This document shows positions 7,938-16,041 of a stretch of DNA of 49,053 nucleotides, one piece after another (positions within the stretch are counted from its first letter, which is position 1; every line of letters starts with the position of its first letter). This DNA is from an uncultured Oscillochloris sp. (lineage in GTDB: Bacteria > Chloroflexota > Chloroflexia > Chloroflexales > Chloroflexaceae), in NCBI GenBank assembly GCA_903887465.1, contig CAISPW010000005.1:1-49053 (forward strand). The letters run 5' to 3'. The notes below the pieces were generated by a model. It saw nothing but the letters and a program-made list of their open reading frames with translations. It had not been told where the DNA came from and ran no database searches. Position numbers and translations under genes: made by a program.

Positions 7938-10900
7938 TTACACCTCGGTAGCTGCTTCCGGGGCGCTGTCAGACAGTGTACGCGGCGCGATCATGCTTAG
8001 TGCGAGCATCAGCCAGAAGGCGAAGGCCAGATCCGGCCAGAAGTAGAACGAGTCTACCAGTCCGTGCGCCAGGGCCGCCGTCATCGCCGCGAGGATGCCT
8101 GCCTGTAGCGGCGAGGCAGACTGCGCGCCCGCGCGCCGGTAGAAGATCACCAGCAGCCAGGCGAAGGCGACCAGTCCTAGTGGCCCCATGCGCAGGGCGA
8201 TGTCGAGCAGCAGGTTGTGCGGGTGGGCCGTGTTGATCTCGTTGGAACTGGCCAGGGCCGGGTCGATGTACTGCGCGTAGAGCCGTCCGAACTGGTCAAG
8301 GCCCACGCCGAGCGGATGGTCGCGCAGCATCGCCAGGGCCGAGGCCCAGGTCTGCACCCTGATCCCGCTGCTGGCACCGAGCAGGTTGAAGCGCTGCACG
8401 TTGAGGGCCAGCAGGGCCAGCCCGCCGAGTGTCGCCAGGCCCGCCAGGGCCAGGAGTGGCAGCAGCACGCGCCGGGGCGGCAGCAGATGCCGGGGCAGCA
8501 GCAGCAGCCCTAGCACCGCGCCGCCCGCCGCCGCGCCCAGGTAGGCCCCGCGTGAGAACGAGACCAGCAGCCCGCCCAGGCAGAGCAGCGTCACCAGCAG
8601 CGTCGGCCAGGATCGGCGCACGCGCACCGCGCCGCCTGGCCCGCCCCAGAATGCCGCGTGGGCCAGGGCCGCTGCCACCGGCCAGAAGCGCCCCATGGCC
8701 AGGCCCAGGTTGTTCGGGTGGCCGTAGAGCCCCGTCACGCGCAGCACGCCCTCCACCGGGATCAGGTCGTTGCTGAAGCCTACCTTTGTGCCGATCAGCG
8801 GGGCCAGGTTCAGCCCGAGGAACTGTAGCCCGCCCACCAGTCCGGCCATAGCCCCGCCCGCCAGCCAAAAGCCGACGATCAGCCTGGCGTAGTCCGGCCC
8901 CCGGCGGCGGGCGTAGTACCGCAGCAGCCCGCAGAAGATCAGCGGCTCGACGATCAGCCAGCGCAGTTCGCGCAGGGCCGGGCCGTTCTCCCCGGCGATT
9001 AGGAATCCCCACAGGCCGGCGAGGGCGAAGAGGATGATGGGAATCACACGTGATAAATGACGAACGGCGTCTGTCACGTGTGATTCGACGTTCGCTCTTC
9101 TCCAGTTCAGCCCCGCGCCGATTACCGTGATCGCCAGCACCACCTCGTGCAGCGGCAAGGAGATCCCCGTGTCGCGGATGCCGAAGCGGGCGTCGAACAG
9201 ACCCTTGGGCATAAAGTAGAGCGCCACCGTGAAGGGCACGTAGGCGAGGGCCAGGTCGGGTCGCCAGAGGGCCAGGGGCGTGAAGACTGCCAGGCCCAAT
9301 GCGGTCAGCGGCAGTTGCGCCGAGGCCCGGTAGGCGATCAGCAGGCCGAGGCCCATGACGATCAGGGTGAGCGTTTCAGGGCGACCCTTACGTTGAAGAA
9401 TTCGTATGGTCTTGGGGACGAGTGCCAGCCTCGCGGGCACTCGTCCCCAAAACCAAGATCGTACCGCATTAAAGAGACTCGCCAGCGCCGCCGCGCCGCT
9501 CGCCGCGATGGCGACCAGCAGCGCCAGCGGCCCGTAGTCCCACAGCCAGCCCCCTGGTCGCGCCCGATCTACCGCGAACCAGTCGGGCGTCGCCGTGCCG
9601 CGCAGATCGAGCATATGCTCGCCCTCGGGCAGCCACGTTGAACGCAGGGTCTGGCGTTCGTTGGCCCCGTCGCGAGTCAAGATCGTGGCCTGCCCGTCGA
9701 TGCTCGCCTCCACCGCCCCCGCCAACCCGCCCACCAGCGTGACCCGCGCCCCGCTGAAGTACACCCGCCAGCCGCCGTCGGTCGCCTCCACCGCCGGGTT
9801 CTGCCAGCTATGGGCACCCACCCCGGCAGATGCCGGGCGGGCCAGGTATGTTTGGAGGGCGCGGTACGAGTCGAGCGGCTGCCAGTCGCGGCTCACCAGC
9901 GCGAAGTAGGGCGTTGGGTCGTCCGGGTCGGGCGCGCTGTAGCCGCCGTAGCGCAGCATCCACACGTTCATCGTCCCCATCCACGGCCACTCCCGGCGCG
10001 CCCGCACGATCTGACCCACGAGGTAGTCGCCCTTCTGCTGCTCGGATACCGGCTGGCCCCAGGTGAGCCGCCGCTCGGGCGGGATGCGCTCCGGCGCGCT
10101 GTTCCAGCCGAACTCGGTCACCCACACCGGTGTGCCCGCATCGCCGTTGCGCTCCATCACCTCGCGTAGCAACACCACTCGGCTCACATCGCTGCGCGTG
10201 TCGATCGGCTGGCTCCAGCTCCAGTTGCCCCGCCCGCGCAGGAAGATGTAGCGGTGTTCGTCAGGCGACTGGCCCAGGCCGTAGCTCTGGGCCGCCATAA
10301 TGTCGAAGGAGTCCGCGCCGCCCGCTTTGTAGACTCGGTCGAGGTATTCTAGCTCGGTCATCGGTGCGCGTGAGTCGAGGCCGTCGGTGGGGGCCAGGCC
10401 GGGGAAGAGGATCACCGCCTGGGGGTTCGCCGCGCGCGCGGCGGCGGCCCCGGCGCGCAGCAGGGCCACGAAATCCTCGGGGCGCGGCTCCTGCCAGTTC
10501 CACTCACCCCGCAGGTTCGGCTCATTCCAGATCTGGAAGAAGCGCACCCGCTGGTGCGCGGGCGCGTCGTCCACCCCGTCGCCGTCGTAGCGCTCGACTA
10601 TCGCCCGCACGAAGTTGGCGTAGTCGGCGTAGTCGTCGGGCGGGCCGGTCGAATTGCCGTCGAGCTTCAGGCCGGCCTGAAGCTCGGGCGAGGCCAGCGC
10701 CCGCTGGCGCGACCAGTCCGGCGGGCGCTCCAGGCGTAGGATCAGCTCGATCCCGGCGGCGTTGGCCACCGCCACAATCCGGTCGTACTTCGCCCAGGCC
10801 GATACGGCCCCCACCGTCGCGAGGTTGCGCCGATCCTCAAAGTCGCCCCTGGCGTGGATCTCGATATCCTCCCAGGGTGCCTGCATGCGTGCGTAGCGCG

Positions 10901-11159
10901 CCCCCAGATCGCGGGCTAGGGCGAAGCTGCGATCCGCCGCCGCAGGGTCGGGCTCAAACGGGAGATTATAGAGGTTGACGCCCACGGCCGGGCCGTCGGC
11001 AAAGGGGATGGGCGCGGGGCCGGCGCTGAAGACGATGCCACGGTTGGCCGCGTTGTCTAGCCAGACCGTCGCCGCCAGGGTGGCGAGCAAGGCGAAGAGC
11101 ATAAGCGCAGCCAGCGCTGCGCCCGCCAGAGGGCGACGAAATACGGACGGGGCGTTCAT
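7938..11159 (-). CDS. Glycoside-hydrolase-like domain fused to O-antigen ligase/polymerase-like membrane domain
   Basis: Very large protein (1073 residues). After an N-terminal anchor (about 10-33), residues 50-440 form a (beta/alpha)8-type hydrolase like GH39/clan A: QIWNEPN carries the presumed acid/base Glu, and VWVTEFGW the presumed nucleophile Glu. A beta-rich segment (about 450-530) follows. From about 545 to the end there are some 12 hydrophobic segments, with the Wzy_C/O-antigen ligase look (GLYGHPNNLG, SFSRGAYLG, HPHNLLLDIALRMG). It may bind, trim or transfer surface polysaccharide at the outer face of the membrane. A fusion of this kind is unusual; the substrate is unknown. A consensus promoter sits eight bases before ATG. 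Confidence 0.82.
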   Translation of the reverse strand: MNAPSVFRRPLAGAALAALMLFALLATLAATVWLDNAANRGIVFSAGPAPIPFADGPAVGVNLYNLPFEPDPAAADRSFALARDLGARYARMQAPWEDIEIHARGDFEDRRNLATVGAVSAWAKYDRIVAVANAAGIELILRLERPPDWSRQRALASPELQAGLKLDGNSTGPPDDYADYANFVRAIVERYDGDGVDDAPAHQRVRFFQIWNEPNLRGEWNWQEPRPEDFVALLRAGAAAARAANPQAVILFPGLAPTDGLDSRAPMTELEYLDRVYKAGGADSFDIMAAQSYGLGQSPDEHRYIFLRGRGNWSWSQPIDTRSDVSRVVLLREVMERNGDAGTPVWVTEFGWNSAPERIPPERRLTWGQPVSEQQKGDYLVGQIVRARREWPWMGTMNVWMLRYGGYSAPDPDDPTPYFALVSRDWQPLDSYRALQTYLARPASAGVGAHSWQNPAVEATDGGWRVYFSGARVTLVGGLAGAVEASIDGQATILTRDGANERQTLRSTWLPEGEHMLDLRGTATPDWFAVDRARPGGWLWDYGPLALLVAIAASGAAALASLFNAVRSWFWGRVPARLALVPKTIRILQRKGRPETLTLIVMGLGLLIAYRASAQLPLTALGLAVFTPLALWRPDLALAYVPFTVALYFMPKGLFDARFGIRDTGISLPLHEVVLAITVIGAGLNWRRANVESHVTDAVRHLSRVIPIILFALAGLWGFLIAGENGPALRELRWLIVEPLIFCGLLRYYARRRGPDYARLIVGFWLAGGAMAGLVGGLQFLGLNLAPLIGTKVGFSNDLIPVEGVLRVTGLYGHPNNLGLAMGRFWPVAAALAHAAFWGGPGGAVRVRRSWPTLLVTLLCLGGLLVSFSRGAYLGAAAGGAVLGLLLLPRHLLPPRRVLLPLLALAGLATLGGLALLALNVQRFNLLGASSGIRVQTWASALAMLRDHPLGVGLDQFGRLYAQYIDPALASSNEINTAHPHNLLLDIALRMGPLGLVAFAWLLVIFYRRAGAQSASPLQAGILAAMTAALAHGLVDSFYFWPDLAFAFWLMLALSMIAPRTLSDSAPEAATEV

Positions 11160-11167
11160 CGTGGCCG

Positions 11168-11196
11168 AGTATAGCCCCCGCCCGTGCGCCTGTCAA
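11168..11196 (-). promoter_or_regulatory. Consensus sigma-70 promoter of the hydrolase-ligase gene
   Basis: TTGACA (11191-11196), a 17-bp spacer, then TATACT (11168-11173) on the minus strand. Only eight bases lie between the -10 and the ATG at 11159, so the mRNA is probably leaderless. No Shine-Dalgarno sequence can fit in that gap. Confidence 0.8.
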
Positions 11197-11232
11197 TCTT
11201 CGTAGGATTGCAAACAGGGCATGAGCAAAGTC

Positions 11233-11352
11233 CTCGGGGCTGCGCCCCAGACCGCGCTTTTGGTTGCCCCCAAGCCCCCGCCGGAGGCGGCGTGGTGTGT
11301 CTGGCGACACATGGCCACTGCTGAAAGCTCGCAGATATGTGTCTGGCGACAC
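11233..11352. repeat. Degraded MITE-like repeat fragment and two GTGTCTGGCGACAC copies
   Basis: The first part matches the interspersed element (GGGGCTGCGCCCC, then CCCCCGCCGGAGGCGG). It is followed by two copies of the hairpin-forming 14-mer GTGTCTGGCGACAC at 11297-11310 and 11339-11352, 42 bp apart. No credible gene is present between 11197 and 11421. Confidence 0.5.
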
Positions 11353-11421
11353 TTGCGGCGGCCCGCCAAAGCCTGTACCCTGTGTAGACTACCTAGTGCG
11401 TATGCTCGATGAACTTTGCTT

Positions 11422-11602
11422 GGCACTACCGCAAAAGGCACGCGGTCCGGCACCACCCGCCGGGGGCTGAAGCCCCGGCTAGATTCTGCGAAGGCTGCTG
11501 AAGCGGCCTCAGACAGGCCGCTTCAGCGGCCTTCGTAAAATCTAGCCCGCCCGTTTACGGGCCGGGTGCTTGGGATGACCGCGTGCCTTTTGCGGTAGTG
11601 CC
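11422..11602. repeat. 181-bp nested inverted repeat with 25-bp perfect termini
   Basis: GGCACTACCGCAAAAGGCAC and following bases (11422-11446) are exactly repeated in reverse complement at 11578-11602. Inside lie further arms: GGCTAGATT with AATCTAGCC, and AGGCCGCTTCAGC with GCTGAAGCGGCCT around CAGAC. The whole unit can fold into one long cruciform or hairpin. It resembles a small non-autonomous transposable element but shows no clear target duplication. It ends 27 bp before the next gene, so its transcript would form a strong 5' structure. Confidence 0.75.
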
Positions 11603-11629
11603 CCAGAACCTTGTCTGAGGAGAATTATT

Positions 11630-13096
11630 ATGCAGTCCGCAATATTACCCGTCATCATCCAAGGCGGCATGGGCGCCGGAGTATCCGACTGGCGCCTCGC
11701 GAACGCTGTCTCGCGCGCAGGCCAACTGGGCGTCATCTCTGGCACCGCCCTCGATACGATCCTTGTCCGGCGTCTCCAGGATGGCGATGTCGGTGGGCAT
11801 ATGCGACGGGCGATGGCCCAGTTCCCCATCCCCGAGGTGGCCGAGCAGGTCATCAAGCGCCATTTCAACCCGGACGGCCGACAGGCCGGGGCACCCTACA
11901 CCGTCTTGCCCATGTACAAGGCCGAGATGAGCGTCGAGCGCCAGCAGTTGATCATGCTCTCCACCTTTGTCGAGGTCTACCTGGCCAAGGAGGGCCACGC
12001 CGGCCCGGTCGGGATGAACCTGCTCACCAAGATCCAGTTGCCGAACTTGGCGACCCTCTACGGGGCCATGCTCGCCGGGGTGGACGCGGTGCTGATGGGT
12101 GCCGGCATCCCGCGCGAGTTCCCGCTGGCCATCGATGCCCTCGCCGTGCATCGGGTCGCCACCAGTGCCTTCGATGTCGAGGACATGCCCGCCGGCGAGG
12201 CGGCCCACATCACCTTTGACCCGGCCGTCCACTGGGAGGTGACGCCGCCCGCCCTGCGCCGCCCGCTGTTCCTGCCGATCATCGCCAGCAACTCGCTGGC
12301 CACGGTGATGGCCCGCAAGTCCGGTGCCCGCGTCGACGGCTTCATCATCGAGGGGCCGACCGCCGGCGGTCACAATGCGCCGCCGCGCGGACAGACCCAG
12401 CTCAACGAGCGCGGCGAGCCAATCTACGGCCCACGCGATGAGGTTGACCTAGCCAAGATCCGCGAGCTTGGCCTGCCCTTCTGGCTCGCCGGGGGCAAGG
12501 GTAGCCCCGTAGGGCTGCGCCAGGCTCTCGCCGCTGGTGCCGCTGGTATCCAGGTTGGCACCCTCTTCGCCTACTGCGAGGAGTCCGGCCACGCCGCAGA
12601 TCTCAAGGCGTCGGTGATCGCGGCTGCCGCCCGCAACGCCGTCGATGTGTTCACCGACCCGCGCGCCTCGCCCACCGGCTTCCCCTTTAAGGTGGTGGCG
12701 TGGGCCGAGAACCCCGCCGACTGGGAGAACCGCGTGCGGATCTGCGACCTGGGCTACCTGCGCAGCGCCTATCGCCGCCCCGACGGCACGATCCGGTTCC
12801 GCTGCGCCGCCGAGCCGATCAAGACCTACCTCGCCAAGGACGGCAAACTTGAGGAGACCGAGGGCCGCAAGTGCCTCTGCAACGCCCTGATGGCCAATAT
12901 CGGGGTTGGCCAGTTGCGCGCGGCGGGCCGGGTCGAGCCGCCTCTGCTCACCAGCGGCGATGACCTGAAGCTGATGGGTGCCTACCTCGATGGCCGCAGT
13001 AGCTATCGCGCCGCCGATGTGGTCGCCTACCTCCTCGATAGCGATGAGCAGGGCGCGCAGGTTGCCTACACGGCCTCCGCTCAAGCGATGCTATAA
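11630..13096 (+). CDS. Nitronate monooxygenase (2-nitropropane dioxygenase family)
   Basis: FMN-dependent TIM-barrel flavoprotein of 488 residues. It begins with the family pattern PVIIQGGMGAGVSDWRLANA, continues with GHAGPVGMNLLTK and VLMGAGIPRE, and has the phosphate-binding region PFWLAGGKGSP and GIQVGTLFAYCEESG. Family members oxidise alkyl nitronates and detoxify compounds such as propionate 3-nitronate; related PfaD-type enoyl reductases exist, and the length (typical NMO is 320-400) leaves that open. TGAGGAG eight bases before ATG supports the start. The stop codon is embedded in the accD promoter. Confidence 0.82.
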   Translation: MQSAILPVIIQGGMGAGVSDWRLANAVSRAGQLGVISGTALDTILVRRLQDGDVGGHMRRAMAQFPIPEVAEQVIKRHFNPDGRQAGAPYTVLPMYKAEMSVERQQLIMLSTFVEVYLAKEGHAGPVGMNLLTKIQLPNLATLYGAMLAGVDAVLMGAGIPREFPLAIDALAVHRVATSAFDVEDMPAGEAAHITFDPAVHWEVTPPALRRPLFLPIIASNSLATVMARKSGARVDGFIIEGPTAGGHNAPPRGQTQLNERGEPIYGPRDEVDLAKIRELGLPFWLAGGKGSPVGLRQALAAGAAGIQVGTLFAYCEESGHAADLKASVIAAAARNAVDVFTDPRASPTGFPFKVVAWAENPADWENRVRICDLGYLRSAYRRPDGTIRFRCAAEPIKTYLAKDGKLEETEGRKCLCNALMANIGVGQLRAAGRVEPPLLTSGDDLKLMGAYLDGRSSYRAADVVAYLLDSDEQGAQVAYTASAQAML

Positions 13097-13097
13097 T
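13089..13097 (+). promoter_or_regulatory. Extended -10 promoter for accD-accA
   Basis: TGCTATAAT, a perfect extended -10, overlaps the last codons and TAA stop of the nitronate monooxygenase gene. It leaves a leader of roughly 85 nt before accD. No -35 hexamer is needed for this promoter class. Confidence 0.6.
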
Positions 13098-13189
13098 GGC
13101 TCTCGCATTTTCTTCGTGATAGAAACGACAATGTCGCTACACCCGACATCAGCGCGGCGGGCGACGCTTCGCAGAAAGAGTAATCTGCG

Positions 13190-14104
13190 GTGAAAGAGTT
13201 TTTCCGACGCCGAAAGACCAGTTTCACCACCGGCGGGCAGTCCGAGGGCAATCCCGTCCCCGATGACATGTGGGTCAAGTGCAGCGCTTGCCGCGAGCTT
13301 GTCTATAAGAAGGAACTGACCGACAACCTGAAGGTCTGCCCCAAGTGCGGCCACCACATGCGTATGAGCGCCCACGAGTGGATCGGCCTGCTCGACGCCG
13401 GATCCTTCAGCGAGATGGACACGAACCTCCTGCCGACCGACCCGCTCGGTTTTGTCTCGCTCGGCGAGAGCTATGCCGAGAAGCTGGCGAAATCCCAGCA
13501 GCGCACGGGCATGCCCGACGCGATTCTCTCCGGTGTGGGTATGATCGGCGGCAGGCACCTGGCCCTGGCTGTGGGCGACTTCGCCTTTATGGGTGCGTCG
13601 ATGGGCAGCGTCTACGGCGAGAAGTTGTCGCGCGCCGCCGAGCGCGCCGCCGACCTGGGCATCCCCCTGCTGACGATCAACACCTCGGGCGGGGCACGCC
13701 AGCAAGAGGGTGTCATCGCTCTGATGCAGATGGCCAAGGTGACGATGGCCCTGACCCGACTGGCCGAGGTCGGGCAGCCGCATATCGCCCTGATGGTCGA
13801 TCCATGCTACGGCGGCGTCACCGCCTCGTATCCCTCGGTGGCCGACGTGATCATCGCTGAACCGGGGGCCAATATCGGCTTCGCAGGCAAGCGACTGATC
13901 GAGCAGATCATGCGCCAGAAGCTCCCGGCAGGCTTCCAGACCGCCGAGTTTATGCTGGATCACGGCATGATCGATATGGTTGTGGAGCGCAACCAGCTTC
14001 CCGCCACAATCGGTCGCTTGATCCGGCTCTATGGCACGCGCCGCGATCCGTCCGAGCGTCGCGATCCCGTCGAGCAGATGATTAGCGCTATCACCTACCC
14101 CTAA
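13190..14104 (+). CDS. accD: Acetyl-CoA carboxylase carboxyltransferase subunit beta
   Basis: Protein of 304 residues that, with AccA, transfers the carboxyl group from biotin to acetyl-CoA to give malonyl-CoA. The N-terminal zinc ribbon has Cys31, Cys34, Cys50 and Cys53. The crotonase-like core shows GDFAFMGASMGSVYGEK, TINTSGGARQQEG, YGGVTASY and EPGANIGFAGKR. The length matches the family. Start is GTG 13190, since the zinc ribbon and the usual basic N-terminus begin just after it. Malonyl-CoA feeds fatty-acid synthesis and, in Chloroflexus-type autotrophs, the 3-hydroxypropionate cycle. It is followed by accA, 77 bp downstream. Confidence 0.96.
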   Translation: MKEFFRRRKTSFTTGGQSEGNPVPDDMWVKCSACRELVYKKELTDNLKVCPKCGHHMRMSAHEWIGLLDAGSFSEMDTNLLPTDPLGFVSLGESYAEKLAKSQQRTGMPDAILSGVGMIGGRHLALAVGDFAFMGASMGSVYGEKLSRAAERAADLGIPLLTINTSGGARQQEGVIALMQMAKVTMALTRLAEVGQPHIALMVDPCYGGVTASYPSVADVIIAEPGANIGFAGKRLIEQIMRQKLPAGFQTAEFMLDHGMIDMVVERNQLPATIGRLIRLYGTRRDPSERRDPVEQMISAITYP

Positions 14105-14175
14105 GGGATCCGCAGCGCCGCACTGCGGCTCCCCGTGTAAGGGCACCGCAGCGCCGCGCTGCGGCGCCCCAACGG
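14105..14175. repeat. Duplicated palindrome between accD and accA
   Basis: Two near-copies of the hairpin sequence CCGCAGCGCCGCACTGCGG lie in tandem about 35 bp apart, separated by CTCCCCGTGTAAGGGCA. They resemble REP-type palindromes and could stabilise or partly terminate the accD message. The accA start follows about ten bases later. Confidence 0.5.
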
Positions 14176-14181
14176 AAAATA

Positions 14182-15015
14182 ATGGACGAGACGACGAATC
14201 CTACAGAAGCCCAGGAGCTTACGCCCTGGGATCGCGTGCAGATGGCGCGTCACCCCCAGCGCCCGCACACGCTTGACTATATCGCCGCGCTCTGCGAGGA
14301 CTTTACTGAATTCCACGGGGATCGCCGTTTCGGCGACGACCCCGCGATTGTCGGCGGGCTGGCCGCCTTCGCCGCGCACACGGTGATGGTGATCGGCCAT
14401 CAGAAGGGTAGCGATACCCGCGAGAATATGAAGCGGAACTTCGGAATGTCGCACCCCGAGGGCTACCGCAAGGCCCAGCGCCTTATGCGCCAGGCCGAGA
14501 AGTTTGGGATTCCGGTGATCTGTTTTGTCGATACGCCCGCAGCCGACCCTAAAAAAGAGTCGGAGGAGCGCGGCCAGGGTAACGCGATCGCCGAGAGTAT
14601 TCTGGTGATGACCAATCTGCGCGTGCCGATCATCGCCGCCGTGATCGGCGAGGGTGGTAGCGGCGGTGCACTGGCGCTGAGTGTGGCAGACCGTATCCTG
14701 ATGCAGGAAAATGCGATCTTCTCGGTCGCTCCGCCCGAGGCCACCGCATCCATCCTCTGGCACGACTCGGCCAAGGCACCTGATGCCGCCCGCGCCCTCA
14801 AGCTCACCGCCCAGGATCTCTACCAGCTACGAATCATCGACGAGGTTGTCTCTGAGCCGGTTGGCGGTGCCCACCAGAACCCGCAGGAGGCGATCACCAT
14901 CCTCGGTGCGCGCCTTCGCGCCAACCTCGATACGATCTCGCAGATCGAAATTCCCACCCTCCTCAAGCAGCGCTATCAGAAGTACCGCGTGATCGGCCAC
15001 TACCGCGAGGCGTGA
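14182..15015 (+). CDS. accA: Acetyl-CoA carboxylase carboxyltransferase subunit alpha
   Basis: Protein of 277 residues, partner of AccD in the carboxyltransferase. It has the expected PWDRVQMARHPQRP, TEFHGDRRFGDDPAIVGGLA, SHPEGYRKAQRLM, GEGGSGGALAL, SPEGCASILW-like APPEATASILWHDS, and GGAHQNPQEA. One difference: the usual TPGAYPG segment reads TPAADPKKESEERGQ, with a small insertion and without the Gly-Ala-Tyr, near the biotin/CoA pocket. It is shorter at the N-terminus than the E. coli protein (319). The ribosome site is weak (GGAAAATA before ATG). Confidence 0.95.
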   Translation: MDETTNPTEAQELTPWDRVQMARHPQRPHTLDYIAALCEDFTEFHGDRRFGDDPAIVGGLAAFAAHTVMVIGHQKGSDTRENMKRNFGMSHPEGYRKAQRLMRQAEKFGIPVICFVDTPAADPKKESEERGQGNAIAESILVMTNLRVPIIAAVIGEGGSGGALALSVADRILMQENAIFSVAPPEATASILWHDSAKAPDAARALKLTAQDLYQLRIIDEVVSEPVGGAHQNPQEAITILGARLRANLDTISQIEIPTLLKQRYQKYRVIGHYREA

Positions 15016-15019
15016 GTCC

Positions 15020-15223
15020 TCAGAGCAGGCAGATCGCGACGAGTACCACCAGGCAGAATAGGATGATCGCCCCGCCGCCCTCGCCGCGCGGGGCGCGCAA
15101 GGCGTCGAGTTGCTCGGCGCGGATGTAGACGATCTGCGGGGGCTCGGCGGTGCGCTGGGCTACGGCGCTCAGGGCCAGTGTGCCGAAGAAGGCGGTAATG
15201 GCGATGGTGATCAGCAGTTCCAT
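15020..15223 (-). CDS. Small two-span membrane protein, function unknown
   Basis: I do not recognise this 67-residue protein. It has a hydrophobic N-terminal segment (about 2-22, LLITIAITAFFGTLALSAVA), a polar middle with RAEQLDALRAPRGEGGG, and a C-terminal hydrophobic segment (about 50-67). ATG 15223 is chosen because AAAGG lies upstream; the longer frame to 15253 runs into an operator-like palindrome. It stands alone, 5 bp past the convergent accA stop. It follows a perfect consensus promoter with two operator copies, so strong regulated expression is likely. Confidence 0.65.
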   Translation of the reverse strand: MELLITIAITAFFGTLALSAVAQRTAEPPQIVYIRAEQLDALRAPRGEGGGAIILFCLVVLVAICLL

Positions 15224-15244
15224 GGTATTCAGCCTTTCTTCGTA

Positions 15245-15336
15245 AAGTGTCAATAAGACACTATTTGAAGGACGAAGGAGAAGGGCGGTGCGCCCTTAGT
15301 TAATGTCTATTATACACTATTCTGGCAGACTGTCAA
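15245..15336 (-). promoter_or_regulatory. Consensus promoter with duplicated operator before the small membrane protein
   Basis: Minus strand: TTGACA (15331-15336), 16-bp spacer, TATAAT (15309-15314). The -10 lies inside AATAGTGTATAATAGACATT (15302-15321). A second copy, AATAGTGTCTTATTGACACT (15246-15265), lies about 56 bp downstream and is a perfect inverted repeat AGTGTC/GACACT. Sixteen of 20 positions agree between the two. Repression by a dimeric regulator is the obvious reading. Confidence 0.75.
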
Positions 15337-15342
15337 GTACAA

Positions 15343-15415
15343 CTTCGCCGCTTTTTGTGGATGTTTGGCAGCTTCACCGCCAAACATCCACAAAAAAAGA
15401 AAGCCCCCAAACCCT
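15343..15415. repeat. MITE-like repeat fragment
   Basis: Contains the long hairpin TTTTGTGGATGTTTGGC / GCCAAACATCCACAAAA followed by an A-rich run and CCCCCAAACCCTC, matching the internal half of the interspersed element. It lies between the divergent-facing promoter at 15336 and the terminator of the PPOX gene. No gene is seen in 15337-15460. Confidence 0.6.
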
Positions 15416-15460
15416 CACGGTTTAGCATACACCTACCCCGCCCTGTCGCCCAAACGAAAA

Positions 15461-15499
15461 GGGAGGGTCAGGCAGGGCACCGCCCTACCTGACCCTCCC
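15461..15499. terminator. Strong hairpin downstream of the PPOX-fold gene
   Basis: GGGAGGGTCAGGCAGGGC pairs with GCCCTACCTGACCCTCCC over 18 bp with one mismatch and a three-base loop. On the minus strand it lies 14 bp past the stop and is followed by TTTTCG, so it is a plausible intrinsic terminator. Confidence 0.65.
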
Positions 15500-15512
15500 C
15501 GTAGCGCTACCT

Positions 15513-15902
15513 CTACGCCGGCAAGACCTCGATCCAATCCCGCTCCGCGCCGCTGAGGGTTATAAAAAAGTCAAAAATCACCTTGATCAGGCCGTACTTC
15601 CGGTCAAGAACCTCCTTCGCCGTCGTCTCCTCCCCCAAACCAAGGACGCGCGCCATGCCGTCGATTGTCTCGCCGCGCGCGGTTCCGCGCATGTCCGACG
15701 GGCCGATCATCACCCGCCCGTTGTTACGGATGCGCTTGACCTTCCCCGAGTTTTTAGAGGTCATCACATAGACCTTGTTGCCGCTCAACTCGAACCAAAC
15801 CGGGGTACTCACCGCCTCACCACTCTTCCGATAGGTGATCAGGTTGGCATACTGATGCCTGCTCAGCGCGGCAAACTTGTTTGACTGATCAATCTCTGCC
15901 AT
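15513..15902 (-). CDS. PPOX-class (pyridoxamine-5'-phosphate oxidase fold) F420- or flavin-dependent protein
   Basis: Split-barrel flavoprotein-like protein of 129 residues: FAALSRHQYANLITYRKSGEAVSTPVWFEL, strand VYVMTSKNSGKVKRIRNNGRVMIGP, and AKEVLDRKYGL. These are typical of the small 'PPOX class F420-dependent' proteins of Actinobacteria and Chloroflexi. The substrate cannot be read from sequence. I start at ATG 15902 (MAEIDQS); 16 more residues are possible to 15950. The gene is monocistronic, with its own terminator-like hairpin. Confidence 0.8.
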   Translation of the reverse strand: MAEIDQSNKFAALSRHQYANLITYRKSGEAVSTPVWFELSGNKVYVMTSKNSGKVKRIRNNGRVMIGPSDMRGTARGETIDGMARVLGLGEETTAKEVLDRKYGLIKVIFDFFITLSGAERDWIEVLPA

Positions 15903-16041
15903 CGTATCATCACTCCGTGCTACTGGCTCGCCACGGTACATTCGCCGCATGGTGCCGTGGCACCCGACCTGACATTTGTACAGTGGTGAGCCGCTACGCT
16001 AAAATTAAGACTCGTATTTCATTGTAACACGGGTAGCAGAT

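Noticed and set aside
11296-11352. CRISPR-like repeat (two GTGTCTGGCGACAC copies)
   Set aside because: Only two copies, 14 bp long, no further spacing pattern and no cas genes in the window.
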